Source: Fukatsuia anoeciicola (GTDB lineage: Bacteria; Pseudomonadota; Gammaproteobacteria; Enterobacterales; Enterobacteriaceae). Taken from it: a stretch of DNA of 64,000 bases. Shown piece after piece: positions 19,851 to 28,602 of the stretch. The translations under genes were made by a program, and so were the position numbers. The stretch's first letter is position 1, and every line of letters begins with the position of its first letter. Below the pieces are notes generated by a model. The model was not told the origin of the DNA. It searched no databases and saw nothing but the letters and a program-made list of their open reading frames with translations. The stretch is taken from contig NZ_OZ060923.1 of the NCBI RefSeq assembly GCF_964059965.1, positions 186,001-250,000 on the forward strand, given 5' to 3'.

Positions 19851-20269
19851 TGTTAATAATTAATTTTTTTATCATAAACTAAATTCTATATATTAGTATA
19901 ATACAAAATATGTTTATAATACGGATGTATAATCTGATTTAAATAAAATTATAAGAAAGTAGAGGGCTAATATTATATTGTTGTTTTTATAAAAATTTCT
20001 AATTTAAATTTATTTATATTTAATATAATAAATATTAAGTAATATAATTACTTTATTAATAACTGTCAATTAGTATTAACATGTTATATTTATTTTCATA
20101 ATTAATTTATATGTCTTTTACTATATATCTACTCTAGATAAAAATTAAGTTTTATATTGTAGGTAATTAAGTTTTTTAGTATAAGTATTATTTATCTTTT
20201 AAAGATTATTAGTTTTTAATCTATATAATAAATTATAGATTTATTATATATAAAATTTTATGAAAATAA
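19851..20269. other. priA-coaA spacer
   Basis: 419 bp, AT-rich, no coding content and no clear terminator. Nothing recognisable. Confidence 0.5.
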
Positions 20270-22468
20270 TTAATTATCTATAGGATCAACATCTAATGCC
20301 CATTTAACTTTTTTAGCAAGTGGCAACTTAACGATTAATGGTTGTAAGTAACTCACTAGTTGCTGTAATCGATAACGTGAAGGATGCTGGATTAATAATT
20401 GCCAACGAAAACGCCCACTTCGTTTTGCTTGTAAAGCCATTATTGGTCCCATGATCCAAAGCATATCATCTTTTAAGGAGTTTAATTCTAATAAATAACG
20501 TAATTGTTGTAAAAATAACATTGATTGTTGGTTATCATGATCTTCACTACGTACGATTATATGACTAGTATAAGGTGGTAAAAATGCGCTCTGTCGCTCT
20601 ATTAGTGTTTGTTTAGCAAAAGCTAAATAACCCTGTTGTAATAAAATTTGTAACACAGGATGTTCAGGATAATGTGTTTGTAAAAAAACTTCTCCTTGTT
20701 TTCCTGATCGCCCTGCTCTACCTGAAACTTGAATATAAAGTTGAGCAAAACTTTCAGATGAACGAAAATTAGCTGAAAATAATGCGCCATCTACATCTAA
20801 TAGAGCTACTAAGGTGACATCTGGAAAATGATGCCCCTTGGCTAACATTTGTGTGCCAATTAAAATACGTGCCCCTCCTTGGTTAATATCATTTAAATAT
20901 TTTTCTAATGATCCTTTACGATTAGTTGTATCACGATCGATTCGTGTAATAGGTGTATTAGGAAATAAAGGGCGTAAATTATTTTCTAATTGTTCAGTAC
21001 CTATACCTACAGAAAGTAAATTAGTAGAGTTACATTCTGGGCACTGTATCATTATTAATCGTTGATTATCACAATAGTGACAACGTAAATGTTGTTGGTT
21101 TTGATGTAAAGTATAATAGTGATCACAGCGCTGACATTCAGCAATCCAGCCACATTTATGACAAAGTAAAGCAGGTGCATAACCACGACGATTAAGAAAT
21201 AACATAACTTGATTCTTAGCTTTTAGATGATTTTGTATCTGCTCTAGCAAGGGTTTAGAAAGTCCAACCTTAAGATATAATCCTTTTATATCAATTAAAT
21301 AATGGTTAGCAACTGTAGCATTACCAGCGCGTTTAGATAAAGTAAGTTGTCGATATTTTCCTAGCTGTACATTATATAATGTTTCTAATGCTGGTGTTGC
21401 TGACCCCATAACAATAGGGATATTTTCTTCCCGCGCCCGAAATATAGCAAGATCGCGTGCGTGATAACGCCAACCATCCTGTTGTTTATATGAATTATCA
21501 TGCTCTTCATCAATAATAATTCCACCTAGTTGTGAAAAAGGAGTAAATAATGCTGATCTAGTTCCTATAACAATAGCTACTTCGCCATTACGTGCTCGTA
21601 GCCATACTAATAATCGTTCACTGTTATTTAATGCTGAGTGTAGTACTGCTATAGGTACATTAAAGCGCTCACGAAAACGTGCTATAGTTTGTGGTGTTAA
21701 ACTAATTTCAGGTACTAAAATTAGTGCTTGTCTTCCTTGAGAAAGAATATTTTCTAATATACTTAAATAGACTTCAGTTTTACCTGAACCTGTTACGCCA
21801 GATAATAACCAGGCAACAAAATGTTGATTCTCATGACTTATAGCTTCTACTGCTGCTGCTTGTTCGTTATTAAGTTGTAAACGCTTACCTGTACATAAAA
21901 ATTGATAATGCCAGTTAGTATTTATTTTGTCTTGCTTACACATTTTAATTAATTTTTTATTTCTTAAACTTTTTAAGACAGTAGACGTTAGTCCCATTTC
22001 ATTAGTTTGATAATGGTAAAGTGGTTGTTGTAATAAAACAGCAAGTGCTCGTTGTTGTTTTGGAGCAGATTTTAGGTTTTCTAGAGGTATTGCTTTTCCT
22101 TGTTCAGTAATAACCCATTGATATAATGGCATAAATAAAGCAGGTTTTCCTTGGCGTAATAAGATAGGTAATGCATGAAATAATACCTCCCCGATAGGAT
22201 AATGATAATAATCAGCGGCCCAACAAAGAATATGCCATAATTTAATAGGAAATAGTCCTTGACCATCTAGAATAGCCTCAATAGATTTAAGTTTTTCATA
22301 AGGTAATATACTAGTTGTGCTGATCCCGGTTACTATACCAATAGCTTTACGATTACCAAAGGGAATTCTTACGCGGGCACCCACAACAGGGGATATTGCA
22401 ATACTATCTAATCGGTAGTCGAAAGTTTGAGCTAGTGGTACCGGTAATGCAATTTTAAAAATAAGCAT
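20270..22468 (-). CDS. priA: Primosomal protein N' (replication restart helicase PriA)
   Basis: Superfamily 2 helicase that reloads the replisome at stalled forks. It has 732 residues, the same as E. coli. The 3'-DNA-binding domain is at the N-terminus (MLIFKIALPVPL). Walker A GVTGSGKTEV is near residue 225 and the DEAH-type IIDEEHD near 318. The paired zinc-binding cysteines (CHKCGWIAECQRC and CHYC/CPEC, about residues 435-480) and helicase motifs such as QVSGRAGRSG are all intact. AAGGA lies 8 nt before the ATG. Copy B of the dispersed repeat begins about 40 bp upstream of the start. PriA is often lost in highly reduced symbionts, so its intact state argues for moderate reduction. Confidence 0.98.
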   Translation of the reverse strand: MLIFKIALPVPLAQTFDYRLDSIAISPVVGARVRIPFGNRKAIGIVTGISTTSILPYEKLKSIEAILDGQGLFPIKLWHILCWAADYYHYPIGEVLFHALPILLRQGKPALFMPLYQWVITEQGKAIPLENLKSAPKQQRALAVLLQQPLYHYQTNEMGLTSTVLKSLRNKKLIKMCKQDKINTNWHYQFLCTGKRLQLNNEQAAAVEAISHENQHFVAWLLSGVTGSGKTEVYLSILENILSQGRQALILVPEISLTPQTIARFRERFNVPIAVLHSALNNSERLLVWLRARNGEVAIVIGTRSALFTPFSQLGGIIIDEEHDNSYKQQDGWRYHARDLAIFRAREENIPIVMGSATPALETLYNVQLGKYRQLTLSKRAGNATVANHYLIDIKGLYLKVGLSKPLLEQIQNHLKAKNQVMLFLNRRGYAPALLCHKCGWIAECQRCDHYYTLHQNQQHLRCHYCDNQRLIMIQCPECNSTNLLSVGIGTEQLENNLRPLFPNTPITRIDRDTTNRKGSLEKYLNDINQGGARILIGTQMLAKGHHFPDVTLVALLDVDGALFSANFRSSESFAQLYIQVSGRAGRSGKQGEVFLQTHYPEHPVLQILLQQGYLAFAKQTLIERQSAFLPPYTSHIIVRSEDHDNQQSMLFLQQLRYLLELNSLKDDMLWIMGPIMALQAKRSGRFRWQLLIQHPSRYRLQQLVSYLQPLIVKLPLAKKVKWALDVDPIDN

Positions 22469-23615
22469 GACATTATCCTTACATTAAATCTTTTCGAAAA
22501 CTCTTATTTATCTAATTTTCATACTATAAATTACTATAGTTAGATTATTTCTTAATTCAAATCATTATTACCTATTTTAGTAAAAATCTAATATAACTTT
22601 AGATTATTTAATTATACTAATAATATTTATTTAATTTATGCTAATCAATAACTTATGATTATCGTATTATTTTTTAGTACTAAAGTATGTCTTTTCTGAA
22701 TAAAACTATTTATGTTTTGTCGGTTTAAATAGCATTTAGTAGTATTAATAAATATACGCTGATACTTTATATTACTTTTAATATATAATTATTACTTATC
22801 TTATAATTTTAATTAACAAAAAAATATCTACAATACTATTGTAAATGTTTGAGGATCATTAATAAATAATCTTCTAAACATAACCTAATTTCTGACTATC
22901 TATTATTTATTTGCACTTATCTAATATATTATAAAATTGTACTATACTCTTATAAAAGTATTAGTTTATAAAATAAGTGAATTGTATAGACTATATATAA
23001 AATAGCCATATAAATTTAAACTAAAATAATGTAAATTAATACGTCTAAATAGTTAAATTATATCTTAAGAGTTAGTTATAAAAAATTAAGAATTTATTTG
23101 AAATATTATTTAGTTATACTTAGATGAAGAAAATATATAAAAATATAAAGTTTATGTTTATTTTTAAATAATAAAAGATAACTGGTAATCATTCTAAATA
23201 TATTTTTAATAAATAACTTAATTAAAAATATGGCGAGTATAAATGATTAAGTAATAGTGTTTAGAATACTATTACTTAATAAAGAAACTTTCGTATGATA
23301 AATAATAGTAATATTTATATCTAATTATATAAATAATAGGCTAAAATAAAATATAATTCATTCATAAAAATTAAAAAATTATATTTTTATTATTTAATGT
23401 GTATTAAATAATATTTAATAAATTACCTTTAAAGTATTTTTTTAAAAAAATGTTAATTATTAATAGTTTAATAAACATAAAAATAAGTTATTTTTATGTT
23501 AGTATTTTAAAAAATAATTATATAATTTTTTAATTATTAATAATTAAACATATCAGTATGCTAATAGTATTATTGCAGAAAGGTTACTATTTAATTAAAG
23601 TAAAGGAACTCTAGT
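22469..23615. other. Divergent priA/ung intergenic region
   Basis: 1,147 bp without genes. Copy B of the dispersed repeat fills about 22509-22945. The rest is AT-rich DNA with no recognisable content beyond the ung Shine-Dalgarno at the right edge. Confidence 0.5.
22509..22945 (+). repeat. Dispersed degenerate repeat, copy B
   Basis: Begins with tatctaattttcatactata, matching the left edge of copies A and D. It shares tttgtcggtttaaa (22716-22729) and the following segment up to about 22945 with copy A, but lacks an internal block of about 250 bp that A has (deleted around 22690). It lies immediately upstream of priA, in the same orientation as the other copies. Confidence 0.65.
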
Positions 23616-24278
23616 ATGTCGATTGCTCTTACTTGGTATGATGTTATTAGTCAGGAAAAACAACAGCCTTATTTTAAAAATATATTAAGTTATATAGTAG
23701 AACAACTTGATACTGGTAAAATAATTTATCCTAAGCAGCAAAATATATTTAACGCTTTCCATTTTACTGCCTTAATAGAAGTTAAAGTAGTTATATTTGG
23801 GCAAGACCCTTATTATAGAGAAAACCAAGCACATGGCTTATCATTTTCTGTATTACCTGGAATACCTATCCCTCCTTCGCTAATGAATATATATAAAGAA
23901 TTAAAGACAGATATTTTAGGTTTTACATATCCTAATCATGGTTATTTAAAAAACTGGGCACAACAAGGTATATTATTATTAAATACGACATTAACAGTTG
24001 AAGCAGGTAAAGCATGTTCTCATATAAATCTTGGTTGGGAAATTTTTACTAATAGAGTTATTGACGTATTAAATATATATCGAGAAGGTATAATTTTTTT
24101 ATTATGGGGATCTCATGCACAAAAAAAAGGACAGATAATTAATAAAAAACGTCATTTTATTCTAAAAGCAGCTCATCCTTCACCTTTATCTGCTTATCGT
24201 GGATTTTTTGGTTGTAAGCATTTTTCGAAAACAAACCAATTATTACAAGAGTATAATTTATCACCAATAAACTGGTAA
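23616..24278 (+). CDS. ung: Uracil-DNA glycosylase
   Basis: Removes uracil from DNA, starting base-excision repair. The 220-residue protein is slightly short at the C-terminus (E. coli 229). The catalytic-Asp motif reads GQDPYY where the family usually has GQDPYH; the Asp and the following Tyr are kept but the His is Tyr. The other key motifs are intact: LLLNT, WGSHAQKKG and the catalytic-His loop HPSPLSA. AAGGA lies 8 nt before the ATG. A shared terminator region separates it from the convergent grpE. Retention is notable because repair genes are often lost in symbionts with extreme AT bias. Confidence 0.96.
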   Translation: MSIALTWYDVISQEKQQPYFKNILSYIVEQLDTGKIIYPKQQNIFNAFHFTALIEVKVVIFGQDPYYRENQAHGLSFSVLPGIPIPPSLMNIYKELKTDILGFTYPNHGYLKNWAQQGILLLNTTLTVEAGKACSHINLGWEIFTNRVIDVLNIYREGIIFLLWGSHAQKKGQIINKKRHFILKAAHPSPLSAYRGFFGCKHFSKTNQLLQEYNLSPINW

Positions 24279-24310
24279 CTAAGATTATTAGTTTAGGATA
24301 ACATTACAAA

Positions 24311-24332
24311 AAGGCACTTTTAACAGTGCCTT
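24311..24332 (-). terminator. Terminator between convergent ung and grpE
   Basis: A perfect 8-bp stem (aaggcact / agtgcctt) with a 6-nt loop. On the minus strand the stem runs directly into a run of T (ccttTTTG), 18 bp past the grpE stop, so it is a good rho-independent terminator for grpE. On the plus strand it could also serve ung, although the following bases are not a T-run. Confidence 0.75.
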
Positions 24333-24349
24333 AATGACACGAAAAAGTG

Positions 24350-24964
24350 TTAAATTTCTGCTTTGCCTTTTGACACCTCAACCATTGCTGGTCGTAATAA
24401 ACGACCATTAAGTTTATAACCTTTTTGCATCATTTTCATAACATAGTTTGACTGTATTTCGTTAGATGCAGATAATTTCATTGCTTGATGATACTCTGGG
24501 TTAAATGGTATCTGAATATCTGAAATTATCTCAATGCCAAATTTTCCCATAGTATCTAATAAAGACTTCAGTGTTAATTTAAGCCCTTCAATCATAGGTA
24601 AAAGTTCATTATTCGATCCATCTAATAAAGATAATGCTTTTTCTAAACTATCAATTACTGGTAATAATTCACTAGAAAATTTTTCTAATGCAAATTTTTT
24701 AGCTTTTTCGATATCATTTTCTGCGCGACGACGAATATTTTGGATTTCAGCTTCTTTACGAGGTAGACTTTCACGTTCGCTCTTCTTAGCTGCTGCTAAT
24801 TCTATTTCTAGCATGGTAATTTTAGTTTCTAGCTCAGTAATACGTTGGTTTGCAATATCATTAATTTTTAATGTTTCGCTTGCTTGTTGTTCGATTATTT
24901 GTTTATTTTCTTCTGTTAATATTTTATCGATAGATGTTTTCTGTTCTTTATTATCATTCTTCAT
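24350..24964 (-). CDS. grpE: GrpE, nucleotide exchange factor of DnaK
   Basis: Releases ADP from DnaK so that the Hsp70 cycle can turn. It has 204 residues (E. coli 197). A charged N-terminal part leads into the long coiled-coil dimer helix (about residues 45-100), followed by the four-helix bundle and the C-terminal beta domain (YKLNGRLLRPAMVEVSKG). A GGAG Shine-Dalgarno lies 6 nt before the ATG. A near-consensus sigma-32 promoter sits just upstream (25006-25036). Divergent from nadK, the classical enterobacterial arrangement. A strong hairpin terminator lies downstream. Confidence 0.97.
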   Translation of the reverse strand: MKNDNKEQKTSIDKILTEENKQIIEQQASETLKINDIANQRITELETKITMLEIELAAAKKSERESLPRKEAEIQNIRRRAENDIEKAKKFALEKFSSELLPVIDSLEKALSLLDGSNNELLPMIEGLKLTLKSLLDTMGKFGIEIISDIQIPFNPEYHQAMKLSASNEIQSNYVMKMMQKGYKLNGRLLRPAMVEVSKGKAEI

Positions 24965-25005
24965 AGATATCTCCGCTTTTTAGCATTAATCTCCTAAGTT
25001 GGTCT

Positions 25006-25036
25006 ATTATGGGGATTAAAATAATGGATTCAAGGG
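25006..25036 (-). promoter_or_regulatory. Sigma-32 heat-shock promoter of grpE
   Basis: Read on the minus strand: -35 element CCCTTGAA (25036-25029), a 14-nt spacer, and -10 element CCCCATAAT (25014-25006). The sigma-32 consensus is CTTGAAA with a 13-15 nt spacer and CCCCATNT. Transcription would begin about 30-35 nt before the grpE ATG. These GC-containing elements stand out in an otherwise AT-rich spacer, which indicates selection. They also imply that rpoH is kept elsewhere in the genome. Confidence 0.8.
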
Positions 25037-25047
25037 AATTAATCACA

Positions 25048-25962
25048 ATGTTAAAAGAAGAAAAAATTCCTGTGAGAAAAACACCAATAATAACAAAAAA
25101 ATTTAATTGTATTGGTATTCTTGGGCATCCACGCCAACAGACTGCGTTAGATACACATAAAATACTATATCATTGGCTAAGATCTGAAAGTTATGAGGTT
25201 ATTGTTGAAGAGCAAATTGCTAAAGATCTTGCTTTAAGAAATACTACTGTAGGTAACTTAACAGATATTGGTAAAAATGCAGATTTAGCGGTTGTAGTTG
25301 GTGGTGATGGTAATATGCTTCGTTCTGCTCGAGAGTTAGCTAAATATGATATCAAAGTAATTGGTATCAATAGAGGTAACTTTGGTTTTTTAACTGATTT
25401 AGACCCAGACACTGCTCAAAAGCAGCTTACTGAAGTATTAGCAGGTGAATATTTGAGCGAACAACGTTTTTTATTAGAAGTTAATATTTTTCATACAAAC
25501 TGTTATAAAAAATCTAGTACAGCAATTAATGAAGTTATTTTGCATTCCTGTAAAAGAGTACAAATGATTGAATTTGAAGTTTACATTGATAATTACTTCT
25601 CCTTTTCACAACGTTCTGATGGATTAATTATTGCTACACCAACAGGATCCACAGCTTATTCACTTTCTGCTGGTGGCCCTATTCTAACGCCAACTCTTGA
25701 TGCTATTGTATTAGTGCCAATGTTTCCACATACTCTATCAGCAAGACCGCTAGTTATTAAAAATAGCAGTATTATCCGTTTAAAAATTTTTCGTAATGAT
25801 TTAGAAATTACTTGTGATAGTCAGATTACTCTACCAATTAGAAAAGGTGAATATATAGAGATTAGCCGTAGTAAATGTCATCTTGATCTTATTCATCCTA
25901 AAAATTATAGTTATTTTAATACGTTAAATACTAAATTAAATTGGTCAAAAAAATTATTTTAA
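25048..25962 (+). CDS. nadK: NAD kinase
   Basis: Phosphorylates NAD to NADP. The diagnostic GGDGN motif is present (near residue 87), followed by GINRGNFGFLTD, TPTGSTAYSLSAGGP and the C-terminus YSYFNTLNTKLNWSKKLF, as in E. coli. The frame is open back to an ATG at 25009, with ATGs also at 25024 and 25048. The family alignment begins only about residue 17 of the 25048 product, so all three add an N-terminal extension. I chose 25048 because it alone has a good Shine-Dalgarno (aaggga, 25032-25037), and because 25009 falls inside the -10 element of the grpE promoter. E. coli NadK has 292 residues; this start gives 304. recN, the usual downstream neighbour, is absent. Confidence 0.93.
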   Translation: MLKEEKIPVRKTPIITKKFNCIGILGHPRQQTALDTHKILYHWLRSESYEVIVEEQIAKDLALRNTTVGNLTDIGKNADLAVVVGGDGNMLRSARELAKYDIKVIGINRGNFGFLTDLDPDTAQKQLTEVLAGEYLSEQRFLLEVNIFHTNCYKKSSTAINEVILHSCKRVQMIEFEVYIDNYFSFSQRSDGLIIATPTGSTAYSLSAGGPILTPTLDAIVLVPMFPHTLSARPLVIKNSSIIRLKIFRNDLEITCDSQITLPIRKGEYIEISRSKCHLDLIHPKNYSYFNTLNTKLNWSKKLF

Positions 25963-27587
25963 AAAAAATGTAAGTACTACTTTACCTTTAATAAAAAATT
26001 TACTTTTAATAAGTATAATATACTTTCGATAATAGTATATTTATTGTATTAAAAAAATAATTATCTATAATTTTACTATTATATAAGATAAAAATTAATT
26101 TATAATCCTAAATAATCACTATTGCTAGAGAAATTAGTTAGGTAAATTGATATTTATAATAACTAAGTTTATGCTTAGAATTTTATTTAGAAAATATAGT
26201 ATCCTTATACTACAATATATTAATATTTGTGTGTATTTTATTAATAGATAATCTTTTTATAAAATTATAGATAAAAGATTACTATTAATGATAGTAAAAC
26301 ATTATTATAATATAAAATATTTAGTATAGTATACTACTATTATTAATAGTTATTTGTAAAATCTTATTAATAATAAGCTATATTACTTTCTAAGTTATAT
26401 AGTTACGTTAAATATTATATTATCTATAGATAATATAATATTACAAAAGTAATATACTATTAATGTTATTTACATTAATGTTATTTACATTAATATATTA
26501 TTATTATTTTTATAACTAGTTTATATAATTCTTATTATATGTTGACTAGATCATATATTTATATTTTTAAATAAAAGTTTTTAACAAAAAATATTAATTT
26601 TTTAATTTAGTTAAGATTTTATCTAAATAATGTATAGGTATATAAAAAACTAGATATAGTATTAAAAAGATTAATAAATTTATTCATTAGTATTTATAAA
26701 ATTATTAATAAAAATTATTTTTATTAATGTTATTAATAACATAATTTACTAATTGATGTAATGTTATATTAAACTTACATCTTTATTTTTTATATCTACT
26801 GATTACTTTTTTATTAATATTTATTAATTAAGTAATTTACACTATTAAAAGAATTTATATTGAAATTATCTTATTATCTAAGTATTTAATAATATAAAAA
26901 TTTTAATTTTTTATTTTTTGTCTTATTACTTAATTTCTGTATTTTTATTTTTTATATTTTTATGACTGGTTACTATTTTTTCTTTTTATGTATTAATTAA
27001 TAATAATATGTAATGTTAAATTTTTATATTTATATATATTACTTAATAGCTTTAATATTAAATTATTTTTAATATTTTCATTTATTTATTTTAAATTTTT
27101 TATTAAATTGAAAATAAATACCTTTATAAAAATTTTTTATTTTTTACTTATATAAAAATTTTTTTGTTATTTTAATAATTATTAAAAGAAATGTGAAAAA
27201 TTATTTACTAATTTATTAAAATATAAACTTTAATTATTATAATATCTATAATTTTCTTTATATTAAAAGTTAGTCTTTTAATATAAAGAAAATTATATTT
27301 AATCTATTAATATAGTTTAGAAAATAGTCTTATTTTGAATTATATTTATACATAAAATTTTTTAGAAAAAAAATAATAAAATAATTAAAATATAGATCTT
27401 ATAAACTAATTAACTATAAAAGTTTTTTACTAAATAATAAGTAATAAGTATTATCTTAATATAAAAAGCTTAATAATTCTTTTAATCCATTATAAAAAGC
27501 AGGAAATATAATAAACTATTATTGATAACCTACTTATAAGAACCTTCATCTTAATAAGTAGTAATATTTAAAAAAATTAAAAACTAA
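25963..27587. other. Intergenic spacer between convergent nadK and secF
   Basis: 1.6 kb, among the most AT-rich parts of the window, with no coding signal. A 15-bp unit (taatgttatttacat) is repeated in tandem at 26461-26490. In E. coli recN follows nadK; nothing of it is recognisable here. Nothing else seen. Confidence 0.55.
26461..26494. repeat. Tandem repeat, 15-bp unit x2.3
   Basis: Two perfect copies of taatgttatttacat followed by a partial third. Non-coding; a slippage-type duplication. Confidence 0.8.
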
Positions 27588-28592
27588 TTAAATCCCTTCT
27601 TTTTCAACTTTTTGTTGTAGCAAATCTTCACGTTTTATTCCTAATTTTAAAGCTAATGCAGAAACTACATAAATAGATGAAATTGTTCCAATAAAAATTC
27701 CAATTAACATAGTTAAAGAGAACCCTTTTAGCATAGTCCCTCCAAAAATATACAGTATTAACACCATTGTTAAAGTAGTTAATGAGGTCATAATAGTGCG
27801 ACTTAACGTTTGTGTTAATGATATATTTATTATTTCATATGGTGTACCACGATTTATCTTACGAAAATTTTCACGAATTCGATCTAAAATGACAATGCTA
27901 TCATTTAATGAATAACCAATAACTGACATCAAAGAAGCAATTATAGTTAAATCAATCTCAATTCTACATAAAGATAAAATACCTAAGGTTATAGCAATAT
28001 CATGACCTAAGGCAATAACTGTACCTAATGCTAACCGCCACTCAAAGCGAAAGCAGACATAAATCATAATGAAGAGTAGCGCAATTAGTAATGCCATACC
28101 AGCTGTTAGAATTAATTCATTACCTACACTAGGCCCAATAAATTCAATACGTTTAATTTTTGCATTTTTATCAAATAAATTATTTATAGTAGTAATAATT
28201 TCATTACCTAGTTTCTGACTTGTATTAATAGTAGTAGAAGAAGCTATAGTAGAAAATTTTGCAACAGAAGACATTGTGGAGTAACTTTTAATTAGCGGTA
28301 AACGTATTATGATATTATGTGTACTACCAAAATTTTGAATAATTAGTGTAGTAAAACTTTTTTTTTGCAGCGTATTACGTAATTCATTAAGATTAATTGG
28401 ATTTTTTAAATTAACTTCAATAATAGCACCACCTGTGAAATCTAATCCCCAGTTAAAACTACGGGTTAATATGATCGTAATGGATGCTACCATTAATAAT
28501 AAAGAAATACTAAAAACTATATTATTCCAGCACATAAAATCATTTACTTTACGATTATAGTTTAATTGTTTAATAGTATAATTTTGTATCAC
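27588..28592 (-). CDS. secF: Protein translocase subunit SecF
   Basis: Inner-membrane partner of SecD; the pair uses the proton gradient to help pull preproteins through SecYEG. It has 334 residues (E. coli 323). One N-terminal transmembrane helix (about residues 20-43) precedes a periplasmic domain, which is followed by a five-helix C-terminal bundle with the SecF motif region LNDSIVILDRIREN. The start is GTG, as in E. coli secF, 10 bp after the secD stop. It is the last gene of the operon tgt-yajC-secD-secF, with the enterobacterial gene order. Confidence 0.97.
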   Translation of the reverse strand: MIQNYTIKQLNYNRKVNDFMCWNNIVFSISLLLMVASITIILTRSFNWGLDFTGGAIIEVNLKNPINLNELRNTLQKKSFTTLIIQNFGSTHNIIIRLPLIKSYSTMSSVAKFSTIASSTTINTSQKLGNEIITTINNLFDKNAKIKRIEFIGPSVGNELILTAGMALLIALLFIMIYVCFRFEWRLALGTVIALGHDIAITLGILSLCRIEIDLTIIASLMSVIGYSLNDSIVILDRIRENFRKINRGTPYEIINISLTQTLSRTIMTSLTTLTMVLILYIFGGTMLKGFSLTMLIGIFIGTISSIYVVSALALKLGIKREDLLQQKVEKEGI

Positions 28593-28602
28593 TATTTATT
28601 CC

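Noticed and set aside
22081..22266. Hydrophobic 61-codon frame inside priA
   Set aside because: It is an alternative frame of the same strand in the conserved priA gene; there is no evidence for translation.
24534..24983. Open frame of about 150 codons antisense to grpE
   Set aside because: It is the mirror of the grpE coiled-coil codons; no independent Shine-Dalgarno or protein similarity.
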